Of a DNA stretch of 64,000 nt, positions 23,865 to 35,990 are shown one piece after another. Position 1 is the stretch's first letter; every line of letters begins with the position of its first letter. The stretch is taken from contig OU342638.1 in assembly GCA_910589415.1 (NCBI GenBank), forward strand, positions 32,957,579-33,021,578, read 5' to 3'. The notes beneath the pieces were generated by a model, which was not told the origin of the DNA, searched no databases, and was given only the letters and a program-made list of their open reading frames with translations. The stretch is from Malachius bipustulatus. Its lineage: Eukaryota; Arthropoda; Insecta; Coleoptera; Melyridae. The position numbers and the translations under genes are program-made.

Positions 23865-24507
23865 GTAAGTTTCGCTATCATAATTACTGTCATTGTTCAA
23901 TTATTACCCATTAGTTCTCAGTTAATTATTGGTGGATGCGGTGTGTGTTTATTTTTCATTATTCACTAGTACTAGGTATAGTACTTCTTTATATCATTAA
24001 CAATTTACTTTATCTTAATTAAGAAAGAAAAAATCCCAATGAGGCAGGGTGTATAATTGCTGCAATTTTTTTTATTATTCATCATATGACATTTTATACA
24101 TCTAGCTCGTAATAATAATAATAATAGTTGGATGAAAATATTTGCACAATGATAATAAAAGTAAAACTATCCGTCCTCTATATATGATAATGTAAGCAGG
24201 TATTACATATATATGTACCTATGTACCTATGAAGTGGTAAATAACAGTGGATAAGAGATAAAATAAAGGTACTTGTATATTTACTCAGATAAATCGAGGT
24301 TTGTTTATTGTAACTTATTTATTACACGCCCAAAGTACCAGAAAAATAACCAACACCATTCTGCGTATTCATTATTTTAATAAAGTTCCCATACTGAACT
24401 TGATTTCTAAAATTAAACCATCGCTCTATTTATATGAGCAAGGAGAGACTGAAAAGTGAAAGAAAATAAATAAAACGATCATTAATCAAATCTCTTTCGC
24501 TTTCCAG
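23865..24507. other. Probable 5'-UTR intron of neprilysin
   Basis: AT-rich, no repeats of note except short (AAT)n at about 24110-24128 and a TATATATG tract near 24205. It ends with a good pyrimidine tract and CAG immediately before the ATG. Confidence 0.35.
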
Positions 24508-27500
24508 ATGACAAAATACACCCACGCAGATTTCGTAGACGATGACAGCGTCAATAGTGTACAGCTCACCGAAGGTAAGTGAAAAAAAAAATTATAAACG
24601 TACAACTACCCTCTTACCGAGAGATCAACAATAAGAAGACAAACGCCAATTTTAATAACATATTTTTTGGGTGTTGATGATGGTGAATTGTAGATCTCTC
24701 GGTATTATCTATCACGGTAGTATTTTCAGGTATAAGCACCAGTGCGACGCATATAAGGTATCATACGGGTACCAGCATTTGGAAGCAAAGAACCAGACTG
24801 GAAAAGGCGCTCGTGGTGCTGGTCGCGCTGTTATCTTTCATCATATTGGTTTTAGCCATCACGATTAGGATCGAAGAACACAGAATACATCAACCGTTGG
24901 TGAGTTTATTGATTTATTTTTCATCATTTTTTAGCACCCTGTACACGTACCAGTATAGCAGGTGCCTCGGAATCAATAACTATTGAAAGTGAAGAAGCTG
25001 AGGTGTGCGAAAACTTATTTTTTGGATCAAGTTCCGGTTTCAAAACAGTTTTTTTGGAAATTTTTGTAATATTTATGAATTATTTAGGTTGAAGATTTTG
25101 GCCTTGTGGTACGCATAATCATACTTTTTGTTGCTGCAGCAGTTTCGTTTCTAATTCTACGACCTTATGGTATTTCGAGCAAGAACTACTCTAAATCGTG
25201 TCCCTTAAGTCCAGGAATTGTCAAATATTGAAATGTAACAAAACAATCATTTTGGCGTTTTGCTTTTTGAAATAATTCAGAATGAATAAGGCATATGCTT
25301 CGAGTAAGTTTAGATACGTCAAAGCTTATTTGCTATTAGTGTTTGATTTATCTATAAATTATATTGGTTAAAGTTTTACCTTGAGGTACACCAAGCTGCT
25401 CTAAAATACGACAAACACAACACATTTTACCCAGTTTGAAAAAACGTAATTTATTACTGCTGGGATCTCTTTCATTGGTCTTTTATCGTTCTTTTGACTT
25501 TAGAAAGCATTTGGCATCAATGTACCTTCCCCAAAATTTAGATAAGGGCGACGATATACTACAAAACTTACTTTTAAAACTCTCTTATTAAAAAAAAATT
25601 ATTTTGGTTGAAGGTTTTAGCCTTGAGGTACACCAAGCTGCGCGTTAAAAATATAACACACCCCATATATTTCTCCAGTTTTAAAAAACGCACTTTATCA
25701 CTGCAGGGATCTCTCTCATTGGTCTTTTATCGTTCTTTTGACTTTAGAAAGCATTTGGCATCAATGTACCTTCGCCAAAATTTAGATAAGGGCGACGATA
25801 TACTACAAAACTTACTTTTAATACTCTCTTATTAAAAAAAAAAATATTTTGATTGAAGGTTTTAGCCTTGAGGTACACCAAGCTGCGCGTTAAAAATATA
25901 ACACACCCCATATATTTCTCCAGTTTTAAAAAACGCACTTTATCACTGCAGGGATCTCTTTCATTGGTCTTTTATCGTTCTTTTGACTTTAGAAAGCATT
26001 TGGCATCAATGTACATTCGCCAAAATTTAGATAAGGGCGACGATATACTACAAAAAAACACACCCCATATATTTCTCCAGTTTTAAAAAACGCACTTTAT
26101 CACTGCAGGGATCTCTTTCATTGGTCTTTTATCGTTCTTTTGACTTTGAAAAGCATTTGGCGTCAATGTACCTTCGCCAAAATTTAGATAAGGGCAACGA
26201 TATACTACAAAACTTACTTTTAAAACTCTCTTATTAAAAAAAAATTATTTTGGTTGAAGGTTTTAGCCTTGAGGTACACCAAGCTGCGCGTTAAAAATAT
26301 AACACACCCCATATATTTCTCCAGTTTTAAAAAACGCACTTTATCACTGCAGGGATCTCTTTCATTGGTCTTTTATCGTTCTTTTGACTTTAGAAAGCAT
26401 TTGGCATCAATGTACCTTCGCCAAAATTTAGATAAGGGCAACGATATACGACAAAACACACGTTCGAAACTCTCTTATTAAAAAAAAAAGATTTTGGTTG
26501 AAGAATTTAGCCTTGAGGTACACCAAGTGGCGCCCAAAAAGTACATCAAATCTAACAGACTTTTACGGTTAAAAAAAAAACGCAAATTTTTACTTCTAAC
26601 ATCTCTTACTTACCAACTCTAACAAGAATAACCAATCCCTAATCTTTCAAGGTACCTCACATAGAAAAAGAAAGTCTTCCGTGTCTAAATGAGTCATGCA
26701 TCGTCATCTCGAGCCAGATACTACAAGCAATGGACCAAACAGTCGATCCCTGCGAGGATTTCTACAGCTACGCCTGCAACGGCTGGATCAAAGCGAACCC
26801 CATCCCGGACGGCAGAAGTACCTGGGGAACCTTCATGAAATTAGAACAACAGAACCAGTTGATTCTTAAACAGGCGCTAGGTAAGATTTCTGCACAGCTC
26901 GCTTTATTAAAACTAAAACGAGCCCTTTTCAATTCCCTTTTGTCTGATCCCAGAACAACCCATCAAGAGCTTCAAATCGAAAGCGGAGAAAAACGCGAAA
27001 CTCTACTACGACTCATGCCTGGACGTCAACGAGACTTTGGAGACACTCGGCCCGATACGGATGCTGGAGCTGATCGAAGCGGTGGGAGGCTGGAACATCA
27101 CCAATAGCGGGTTCAATGTTACCAATTGGTCGGTGCAGAACATGTTGCAGAAGATCCAGAACAAGTACAATATCGGGGGATTGTTCTCGTATGACGTCGG
27201 CGATGACGACAAGAATTCAACCAGGCATATCTTGCAGATCGACCAAAGCGGACTGACTTTACCTACGAGGGATTATTATCTGAACGTAACTGAGCACGGA
27301 AAAGTTCTCAAAGCTTATCTCACTTACATGACCAAGGTATTAATTATTAATGGTTACAATCAGTACCCTTAATAAGGCACGTCGTTGATCTATGATTGTT
27401 TGCAGATTGGCGTCCTTCTCGGAGGTGAAGAAAATACAACGAGAGACCAGATGCAAGCAATAATCGACTTTGAAACTAAACTAGCCAATATTACAACCCC

Positions 27501-29332
27501 CAAAGAGTTACGAAGGGACGAGAAATCGCTTTACAACAGGATGACAATTGCTGAGCTACAAGAGAGGGCTGGATTTGTAAGGGCTCTTATTTTTTCTCCC
27601 ACGTCTGGGTAAGATCGAGTTACCGAATTCTTTTTAAATAATTTTTTTCAGATAGACTGGCGGGAGTTTTTCGAAGACGCGATGAGACTTGTGAATAAGA
27701 AAGTCACCAAGAAGGAGCAGCTGGTTGTTTGGGCGCCTGATTATCTCGGAAACTTGACGCTTCTAATCAAGGAATATGAGGGAACCGTCGAGAAAAAGAT
27801 GTACTTTTTTAACTTGCTGTCAAAGTATGCAAAAACCTCCTAATCGTTGTTCTTTTATTTCACAGAGTCCTGAACAATTACATGGTGTGGCAAGTTGTCA
27901 GAACCTTCGTTGGTTACCTATCGAAACCGTTCAGGGATGCCTATAAAGTATTACGAAAAGCTTTAGTCGGCTCCGAAGATGGAGACGAACCCAAATGGAG
28001 ATTCTGCGTGCAAGATACTAACAACGTCTTTGGTATTTGATTTGAATGGGCGAGCTGGGGATTTAATTTATAATTCGGCAAAATTTTAGGATTCGCTGTT
28101 GGCGCAATGTTTATAAGAGAAGTCTTCAATCAAGACTCCAAGGTGCAATCAGAAGAGATGATCAATAACGTGCGAAACGCTTTCAAGAAGAACTTCTACA
28201 ATTTACAGTGGATGGATGATGAAACGAGAAAAGCTGCGTTCATTAAAGCCGATGCTATATCAGACATGATTGGTAAAACAAAATAAATGATTCAATTTCC
28301 GCAAGTTTTACCTACCCACATCTTATTCCAGGATTCCCGGATTTCATCAAAGACACTACATTACTGGATGAACGATACGAAGCACTAAGCGTAGCAGACG
28401 ATGCATACTTCAACAACAACTTGAACGTCAATAAGTATTCCCTCAAGAAGAATTTAGAGAAAATAAACGAACCCGTCAACAAGACAACTTGGAGTAAGTA
28501 TGCCCCCACAACTTCTGTAACACCAAATAATCTTTTCCTTGAAGGTATGGCACCGTCAACAGTGAACGCGTATTACACCGCCACAAAGAACCAGATGGTA
28601 TTTCCGGCAGGTATTCTCCAAACCCCGTTCTATAATCCCTCGTACCCCGAGAGTCTCAATTATGGGGGAATGGGAGTTGTAATGGGACACGAGCTGACGC
28701 ACGCCTTCGACGACCAAGGAAGCGAGTTCGATAAGGACGGAAACTTGAACCAATGGTGGAACGATAAAACCATTGAGAAGTTCAAAGAGCGGACCAAGTG
28801 TTTCGTTGAGCAATACAGTGAGTTCTCTTTTATTTTTGGGTCTTAAGGAAAAACTCTATACCTTTGCATAAAGTCTTGAGGTACACCACATGTTTGGTCA
28901 CTCTTTTAAGAAATAAACTTGCAATTGGGGTCTCTTTATTTTCTTGGTATATGAAGTCTTATCTTTTTTCTTGCAGACAAGTACAAGTTCTTCGACAAGA
29001 ACGTGAACGGCAACCAAACTCTAGGGGAGAACATGGCGGACAACGGGGGTTTAAAAGCGGCCTACCATGCCTACCTCTCGATGCCCCACACCCCGCTCCA
29101 GTTGCCCGGCATCCACCTGAACGACCGTCAGATGTTCTTCCTCGCCTTCGCCCAGGTCTGGTGCTCGTCGGTGACCAAGGAAGCGGCAGCGTTGATGATG
29201 GAAAAAGACTCGCATTCGCCCCCCAAGTACAGGGTGGTGGGGGCGCTGAGCAATTTGCAGGAGTTCGGGGAGGAGTTCGGATGTAAGAAGGGCAGCGTGA
29301 TGAATCCGGTTGAGAAATGCGAGGTGTGGTAA
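24508..29332 (+). CDS. Neprilysin-family (M13) membrane zinc metallopeptidase, 11 coding exons, 777 aa
   Basis: Type II ectoenzyme expected to cleave small extracellular peptides on the amino side of hydrophobic residues. Exons: 24508-24574, 24730-24899, 26652-26880, 26954-27336, 27406-27576, 27652-27824, 27866-28032, 28090-28272, 28332-28493, 28545-28817, 28977-29332; all GT-AG, phases agree, stop TAA. Residues 1-48 are cytosolic, and the membrane helix is about 49-68 (LVVLVALLSFIILVL) after the family-like WKQRTRLEK. Then come CEDFYSYACNGW, NAYY, VFPAGILQ, HELTH (617-621, two His ligands and catalytic Glu618), GENMAD (Glu677 third ligand, Asp681), DSHSP with RV, and a C-terminal CEVW matching the CxxW end of M13 enzymes. 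Length is normal (about 750). Several N-x-S/T sites suggest an extracellular domain. No broken exon. Subgroup (Nep1-5 or ECE) is not resolved. Confidence 0.95.
25090..26580. repeat. Tandem repeat of about 244 bp in neprilysin intron 2
   Basis: TTGAGGTACACCAAG recurs at 25381, 25623, 25868, 26269 and 26513. Spacing is 242-245 bp, except for a 401-bp gap that contains a 156-bp partial unit at about 26056-26212. A more diverged unit starts near 25088. Short reading frames in the units are copies of each other and carry no coding signature. The array lies between the membrane-helix exon and the first ectodomain exon. Confidence 0.9.
28862..28960. repeat. Isolated relic of the intron-2 repeat in neprilysin intron 10
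   Basis: AGTCTTGAGGTACACCACATG, then GGTCTCTTTATTTTCTTGG, follow the same order as the 244-bp unit of 25.1-26.6 kb. It is a single decayed copy in the last intron of the same gene. Confidence 0.5.
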
Positions 29333-30250
29333 AGGGGAGGGAGGGAATGGAGAAAGTTGTTGTTGGATGGTTTGAAATGTTTTGTGTTAATACTGTTGTA
29401 AAAATTTAAGTGAGTGAGTTTATTGGGGAGGAGGTAAGGGTGGTTGGGGAGATTGGGTTTAGGGTTAGTGTTAGATTTGATATCTAAGTCAAGTTGATCA
29501 GTATTTTTGCTCTTGCTTTGCTCGCTTTAATAATAACAGAACGCGCCCTAAATTGTTAACAACCTGTTGTTAACAAAATTGTGTTTACAACTATTAAAAA
29601 CTTCTCGTAATGTCATACCTACTAACTTCAAATTATTTAATTGATTCGGGGCGGGCAAAATTATCTCGAACTCCTTTTCTTCGTAAAGTTCTTCCAAGAG
29701 AGATGATCTGCCACCAGGTGAGAGACTGACATGGGATTTCTAGGGAGAGAAGTGAGAGATCTATAAAAAAGATAAGATAGGTAGGTACTTCCCCGAATTT
29801 ATAGTTCTAATAAGCAGTCTCGTGGTTTCAAACATGGGATCGTCCTACATATTTCAGTTCTAGCTCATTTAAACGGCCTCGTAAAACCTGCAACGAATTT
29901 TTTATAAAAGTTCAAAAAAGTAGAAAAGTTCAAAAAATAAGAGAGAGAGCGATGTTCTTTCTTGTTTGCACAAAGAATCTATAAACACCTTGTGTCTTCC
30001 AGAGTAGGGAGGAATTTTTACATTTTGATCGCAGCTTGCTTGACTGACAAGAAATAAAAATGTCGAAACTCATCGTCTCATCCCCCACCCCCCACAAAAA
30101 AAACTGCTTTTTAACGACAAATTTTAAAGAGATCAAAATGGTGGTTCACTTCTGTAATCTTTAAAGGGCTCCTCAAAATTAACGAAATTTAACAATTTTT
30201 CGAGCCATGTTTCGTTATAATAAGTAGGGGAGGGGGCTTAATTTTTTGAT
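29333..30250. other. Neprilysin 3' UTR and downstream spacer
   Basis: G-rich 3' UTR start (GGGGAGGGAGGGAATGG at about 29333). No canonical AATAAA in the first 250 bp; ATTAAA at about 29593 is the best poly(A) candidate. The rest is AT-rich with no gene seen. Confidence 0.35.
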
Positions 30251-32050
30251 AACATTTTTGGTGATATCTCAAAAACCATAACGTCCAAGAAAATGATTAA
30301 TCTTGCCTTCAGTTCTACATGGCAACGTTGTCATGTCATTATTTTTCTGGAGATATGGGAAGTTTTTAGTTACCATGACTGAATTTTTTTTATTCCTGAC
30401 CTTATTATTCTCCAGTCGTTTTTTTTATGGCGACGTTGCCAACTTATAATTTTTTTCCTGAAGAGCAGAAATTTTTAGGTTAGTGTAACTTTTAAGCTTC
30501 AATTTACATTTTAATAAAGAGAAGCTCATATAGTACTGTAAATGAGGCCTTAATTATACAGAGTGTTTCGTTTTTGTAATTATTGCACTAGGAAAAGGAA
30601 ATCATAGTAACAAATCAGTGATGCCATGTTGAAAATTTTTCTTGGCTCCAGGGAAACTTTTCTCCTGCAAATCCATCACATTTGATTATTTCCACGTCAA
30701 TCAGTTACAGTATTGCCATGCTGCATTTTTTTCTGGACAGTTGGTGAATTTTTTATCTGAACTCAAACAATTTTTACAAGGTCATTACTACACAGTGTTG
30801 CCATGTTTAATATTTGTCTGAGAACTTAGGGAGTTTTTTCATATGAAGAGAAATCGCTTTTGCTCATCATTCCTGGTCAATGAGTGCGGTGTTGCCATAT
30901 AGAAACCACCTAAGCACTTTGAATTTTTTAATAAAAATAGAAATCGATCTCTTTTTAATTTTTTTCTAGAGTAAATTTATTTTTGCTCCTTCAATTTTTT
31001 TATTCCTGATTATAAAAAAACTGACTAGGAAAATTTATTTTATTATAGCATCGCAGTGTTGCCATGTTGTTATATTTTATAGAGAACTAAGGAAAATTCT
31101 TCACAATATAAGACTTTAACGCCAAAAAATGTTAAAAAAATTTCTGGCCACCTGGGAAACTTTTCTCCTGCAAATCGATCACATTTGATTATTTCCACGT
31201 CAATCAGTTACAGTATTGCCATGTTGAATTTTTTTCTGGACACGTGGTGAATTTTTTATGTGAACTCAAACTATTTTTACAAGGTAATTACTACACAGTG
31301 TTGCCATGTTTAATATTTGTCTGAGAACTTAGGGAGTTTTTTCGTATGAAGAGTAATCGCTTTTGCTCATCATTCCTGGTTAATGAGTGCGGTGTTGCCA
31401 TATAAATACCACCTAAGCACTCTGAATTTTTTTAATAAAAATAGAAATCGATCTCTTTTTAATTTTTTTCTAGAGTAAATTTATTTTTGCTCCTTCAATT
31501 TTTTTTATTCGTGATTATAAAAAAACTGACTAGGAAAATTTATTTATTATAGCATCGCAATGTTGCCATGTTGTTATATTTTATAGAAAACTAAGGAAAA
31601 TTCTTCACAATATAAGACTTTAACGCCAAAAAATGTTAAAAAAAATTTCTGGCCACCTGGGAAACTTTTCTTCTGCAAATCGATCACATTTGATTATTTC
31701 CACGTCGATCAGTTACAGTATTGCCAAGTTGAATTTTTTTCTGGACATGTAGTGAATTTTTTATGTTATTAAAACCTATTTTTACAAGTTAATTACTACA
31801 CAGTGTTGCCATGTTCAATATTTGTCTGAGCACTATATCTTTCCTGCTCAATGAGTGCGGTGTTGCCATTTAAAACCCACCTGAACACTCTGGATTTTTT
31901 TCTAACAAAAATAGAAATTGATTTTTTTTATTTTGATGACATTAATTTTTCATTGTTCACATTTCATGGCATCGCAGTGTTGCCATGTTGTTATTTTTAT
32001 AGAAAACTAAGGAAATTGTATCAATAATATAAAAATGCCAAAAGAGCTAA
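30250..32050. repeat. Tandem repeat with about 505-bp units rich in GTTGCCATG
   Basis: GGGAAACTTTTCTCCTGCAAAT occurs near 30651, 31155 and 31660, and the blocks that follow (CAGTATTGCCATGTTGAA, CACAGTGTTGCCATGTT, GCGGTGTTGCCAT, CGCAGTGTTGCCATG) keep the same order in each. Within one large unit the short phrase GTGTTGCCATGTT recurs about every 120-150 bp, so the unit is itself built from smaller repeats. The third copy is truncated. No gene. Confidence 0.85.
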
Positions 32051-32416
32051 TCAAAACGTTAAAAAAATCATAAAATAAAAGATCACAATTATTTTTATTT
32101 ATTATCTAGCATTGTTGACAAATTACTTTATTTTCCTCAAGTTAGGGATTATTTATTAGTTAGGCATATTTACATAAATAAAAGTACAAGAAAAATTACA
32201 GAAACGAAACGTTAACAATAATTAATCATGACAGAAGTGTCTCTGAAGTCGGTTTAAGAATATTGAAGTCAATTTTTATTGGACCGGCAACATAGACACT
32301 GCCTAATTAAAAAATCAACCTGGCTTTTACATTATCAAATCTAATCACAGCTCGCTACACTTAAAAGACATTGAAAGAGTCAAAATAAAAGTCTGTGGTG
32401 TATTCAGAAGTTATAT

Positions 32417-32493
32417 TTATACGTTGTACAGATTTGTTAATTGTTCCTTAGTTGTTGCTTTGGTCGCTATACTGGGCTGTCTCGCTCTAATCT
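32417..32493 (-). CDS. Candidate terminal exon of an unidentified minus-strand gene
   Basis: On the minus strand, TTTTTTGTTACAG ends at 32494 and a 77-bp exon runs to TAA at 32419-32417, reading (E)IRARQPSIATKATTKEQ. It joins in frame to the candidate exon at 32864-32923. AATAAA on the minus strand lies at 32280-32275, 137 bp past the stop. I do not recognise the protein. The case rests on splice signals, frame agreement and the poly(A) signal, in otherwise non-repetitive DNA. Confidence 0.28.
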
Positions 32494-32863
32494 CTGTAAC
32501 AAAAAATACATTTAAAATTAGATACTCCATAAGTAAGAATCAATGAAAACACCCAGTATAAAGAACCATGAATAAACTACTGCAAGATAAATGTGGTAGC
32601 ATTTTAAAAGTAAAGTACTCTGGTAGATTTTTTCTTTAAAGTGTCTACATAACTACCGAATTGTATTTTATTATTTATTTATAAATAGAGTAGGGATGAA
32701 TTATTATTTATTCCTGTTTAGGTTCTTTGTATATATTATCTTTAAATAAACAATTATTATTTATCATCAAATGTTTTATTAATAACTGATTTACCACCAT
32801 GTGTACTTTTTATCCCACTTCTGATGTATATAATGAGGTCCTTCTTCAAGTACAAAAGGTCAC

Positions 32864-32923
32864 CTTTTGCAATCAAAGTCATCTCGATGATTTGGCATGG
32901 TTCTAATGAAGTGGAATTGTACC
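32864..32923 (-). CDS. Candidate penultimate exon of the same minus-strand gene
   Basis: On the minus strand a pyrimidine-rich TTTACTTTGCAG precedes 32923, and the exon ends at AAAAG before GTGACC (32864). One frame is open: YNSTSLEPCQIIEMTLIAK, ending in phase 1 as the 32493 exon requires. The upstream exons would lie beyond the palindromic element at 33001-34687 and were not found. If the donor is skipped the frame stays open about 35 more codons, so this may instead be a last exon. Product unknown. Confidence 0.25.
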
Positions 32924-33000
32924 CTGCAAAGTAAAGCCATCCTCACAAAAATAATTTTTTATACTTTATACAAAAAAATCTCATGGACAGGTACCTACTT

Positions 33001-34687
33001 TATACAGGGTTACTGGTAACTAGATACATTCCTTTGGTGATCTGATAAAACAAGAGGTAAGGAGTAAATTAACCCCAACATGCACTATACAAAACTCAAT
33101 AGATTTTGAGATATTTCGATTTTCAACTTTTCTTAAAAAAATGGTTCCAAATGTCTTGAAATGTAATTTTCAAAAAATCTACTTTGACTTTTTGATTTTT
33201 TTTTGCTGGAATACTTGTCCAATACTATGCTTGCTTCTGGAATAAAAAATATCCTGAGGTATTTCGATCGTGTGAAAATTTCAAAGAAAAAGTTTCTCAA
33301 ACTATTTTTTTTTAAATAAGATTTAAAAGTTTTTACAAGTTATTTTCGCAAAATTGTCAAGGCAACTTGCGTACAAATTGTTTTAAAAACTTCCCTAGTG
33401 TAGTAGCTATCTAACAAGGTACGAATCTTGTAAAAGAATAACAGAATCTCCCCGCTATGTACCGTTACCGAGGAACAAATCCTTAAGTCGGGACGTTTTA
33501 AAAAAAATACGGCCCTGAACGGGGGTCTTAAAATTCTCGGATCTGGTCCATTTTCAATAGGTCGTATTTGGGGGTCACGAGCTCCGTCTCTACCAAGTTT
33601 CGTCCCGATCGGTAAAACTTTCAGACACTTAGAGTATTTCCTAGGCTATTCCCGAAAAATCCCGGAATTCCCGAAAAAATGACACTTCCCGGGAACGGAT
33701 CCCGCTCATTTTCAATGGGCATCGTACCACGGTGCGCCTCTTCAATTGAGCCAAATTTCAACTTTCCCACATAAAAACTGGCGGCTCTAGAGTGTTTCCT
33801 AGCAAAGTCACAGACAGACAGACCGACAGACAGACATTTTTCGGGCACAAGAATACGTATACTTACGAAACTTCTGTGACTTTGCTAGGAAACACTCTAC
33901 AGCCGCCAGTTTTTATGTGGGAAAGTTGAAATTTGGCTCAATTGAAGAGGTGCACCGTGGTACGATGCCCATTGAAAATGAGCGGGATCCGTTCCCGGGA
34001 AGTGTCATTTTTTCGGGAATTTCGGGATTTTTCGGGAATAGCCTAGGAAATACTCTAAGTGTCTGAAAGTTTTACCGATCGGGACGAAACTTGGTAGAGA
34101 CGGAGCTCGTGACCCCCAAGTACGACCTATTGAAAATGGACCGGATCCGAGAATTTTAAGACCCCCGTTCAGGGCCGTATTTTTTTTAAAACGTCCCGAC
34201 TTAAGGATTTGTTCCTCGGTAACGGTACATAGCGGGGAGATTCTGTTATTCTTTTACAAGATTCGTACCTTGTTAGATAGCTACTACACTAGGGAAGTTT
34301 TTAAAACAATTTGTAAGCAAGTTGCCTTGACAATTTTGCGAAAATAACTTGTAAAAACTTTTAAATCTTATTTAAAAAAAAATAGTTTGAGACACTTTTT
34401 CTTTGAAATTTTCACACGATCGAAATACCTCAGGATATTTTTTATTCCAGAAGCAAGCATAGTATTGGACAAGTATTCCAGCAAAAAAAAAATCAAAAAG
34501 TCAAAGTAGATTTTTTGAAAATTACATTTCAAGACATTTGGAACCATTTTTTTAAGAAAAGTTGAAAATCGAAATATCTCAAAATCTATTGAGTTTTGTA
34601 TAGTGCATGTTGGGGTTAATTTACTCCTTACCTCTTGTTTTATCAGATCACCAAAGGAATGTATCCAGTTACCAGTAACCCTGTATA
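33001..34687. mobile_element. Palindromic (fold-back) element with 815-bp inverted arms
   Basis: The left arm 33001-33815 is mirrored by the right arm 33873-34687 as reverse complement, with only scattered differences, around a 57-bp spacer containing CAGACAGACAGACC. The ends read TATACAGGGTTACTGG and its complement. If the target was TA, the ends are TACAGGG...CCCTGTA, as in Tc1/mariner-like elements. No transposase frame is present; open frames inside are mirror images of each other. Best read as a non-autonomous fold-back or MITE-like element. Confidence 0.8.
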
Positions 34688-35030
34688 ATACCGATTCGCT
34701 CCGATGGTTTGAGGCAGTGGTGGGACCACCTTGTCAAAATTCCCCAGGCTACGCGGCATTCACTTCTCTTCTTTATCCCACTTCTGATGTCGAACCATTG
34801 ACCTGGGGACCAAAAAATTTATTTAGGTCAAAAAAATACGTAAAAAACACCATACATTATTGAAATTACATGTTTCAAGTTGAAGAACCTCCCGTCTTCC
34901 CATGGACTTCGTCTCACCTAATCCACTCCAGAAGCCACCGTTTGATCACAGATACTTCGATGCAGTACCATCGGGTCCCTGTAAAACTTTTTTCAAAGAG
35001 GTTAAGTAATCAGCTTGCAAGTCTCAGGTA
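34688..35030. other. Spacer to the right of the palindrome
   Basis: Contains TTTATCCCACTTCTGATGT (34772-34790), an exact 19-bp match to 32809-32827 on the other side of the palindrome. A minus-strand frame here reads WFDIRSGIKKRSECRVAWG, which I cannot assign; it could be a decayed mobile-element fragment. Confidence 0.3.
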
Positions 35031-35034
35031 AGTT

Positions 35035-35990
35035 GCAGACAAGAGGATGGGAGATAGGGAGGGAGGGATACAGAGTGAGATGTCTAAGGAGAGAGGGACT
35101 GAGGGATTGAATGTGTCAATAAGAGAGAGAGATGATCGAGAAAAAGGAGATAAGACTAGAGAGATTTTAATATTATGGAGATTAGAGAGATATTAGAAAG
35201 ACGGAAGAGATATTTAAAGGGTGGGAAGATGGAAGAGGGGCTAGAGAGATAGAGTGAAAGATAGAGAGAAAGATACAGAAAGAAAGAAACAGAGAGATGA
35301 AGGTAGAGGGAGAGAGAGCTGCATCTATGACTTCCAAAATCGAATGGACTGTCGAGAACTTCAGAAAAACAGTAAAAATAGAATGATTCAAATGACCCTT
35401 CAGTAGGGGAGGGAGGGAGTGAATGCGAGAGAAAGAGAGAGGGGAGAGATAAGAGGAAGAGAGGACTAGAAAGATTTGAATACTATAGAGATTAGAGAGG
35501 GTGACATGAGTTGAGAGAAAGACAGAAGAGGGATTTGAAAGGTGGGAAGATGGGAGAGGCTAGAGAGATAGAGTGAGAGCCAGACAGAGAGATAAAGACA
35601 GAGGGAGAGAGAACCGCATCTATGACTTCCAAGGTCGAATGAACTGTGGAGAACTTTTTAAAACATGATAATTGGAATGTTTCAATGACCCTTTAGTGGG
35701 GGAGGGAAGGAAAAAATTGGAGAGAAAGAGAGAGAGAGGAAAGATAGGAGGAAGAGAAAGGCTAGAAAGATTGAAATATTATAGAAAGATTAGAGAGGGT
35801 GAGATGAGAGAAAGACGGAAAAGGGATTTCATAGGTGGGAAGATGGGAGAGACGCTAGAGAGATAAATGAAAGCCAGAGGGAGAGAGATAAATGGAGAGG
35901 GAGAGAGCTTCCAAATGACTTCCAAAGTCCAATGAACTAAGGAGAACTTTCAGAATGTTTCAAATGACTTTTAGTTTTCTGGAATGGTTA
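35035..35990. repeat. GA-rich tandem repeat, about 300-330-bp units, three copies
   Basis: Purine-rich units share GGTGGGAAGATGGGAGAGGCT, AGAGATAGAGTGA and TGACTTCCAAAGTC/AATGAACT (near 35330, 35630, 35910). The strand is strongly purine-biased for almost 1 kb. Open frames on both strands here are low-complexity (Arg/Glu/Lys/Gly-rich on +) and not considered coding. Confidence 0.8.

Noticed and set aside
33621..34863. Frames inside and beside the palindrome
   Set aside because: The inner frames are mirror images in the two arms, and no transposase motifs are visible.
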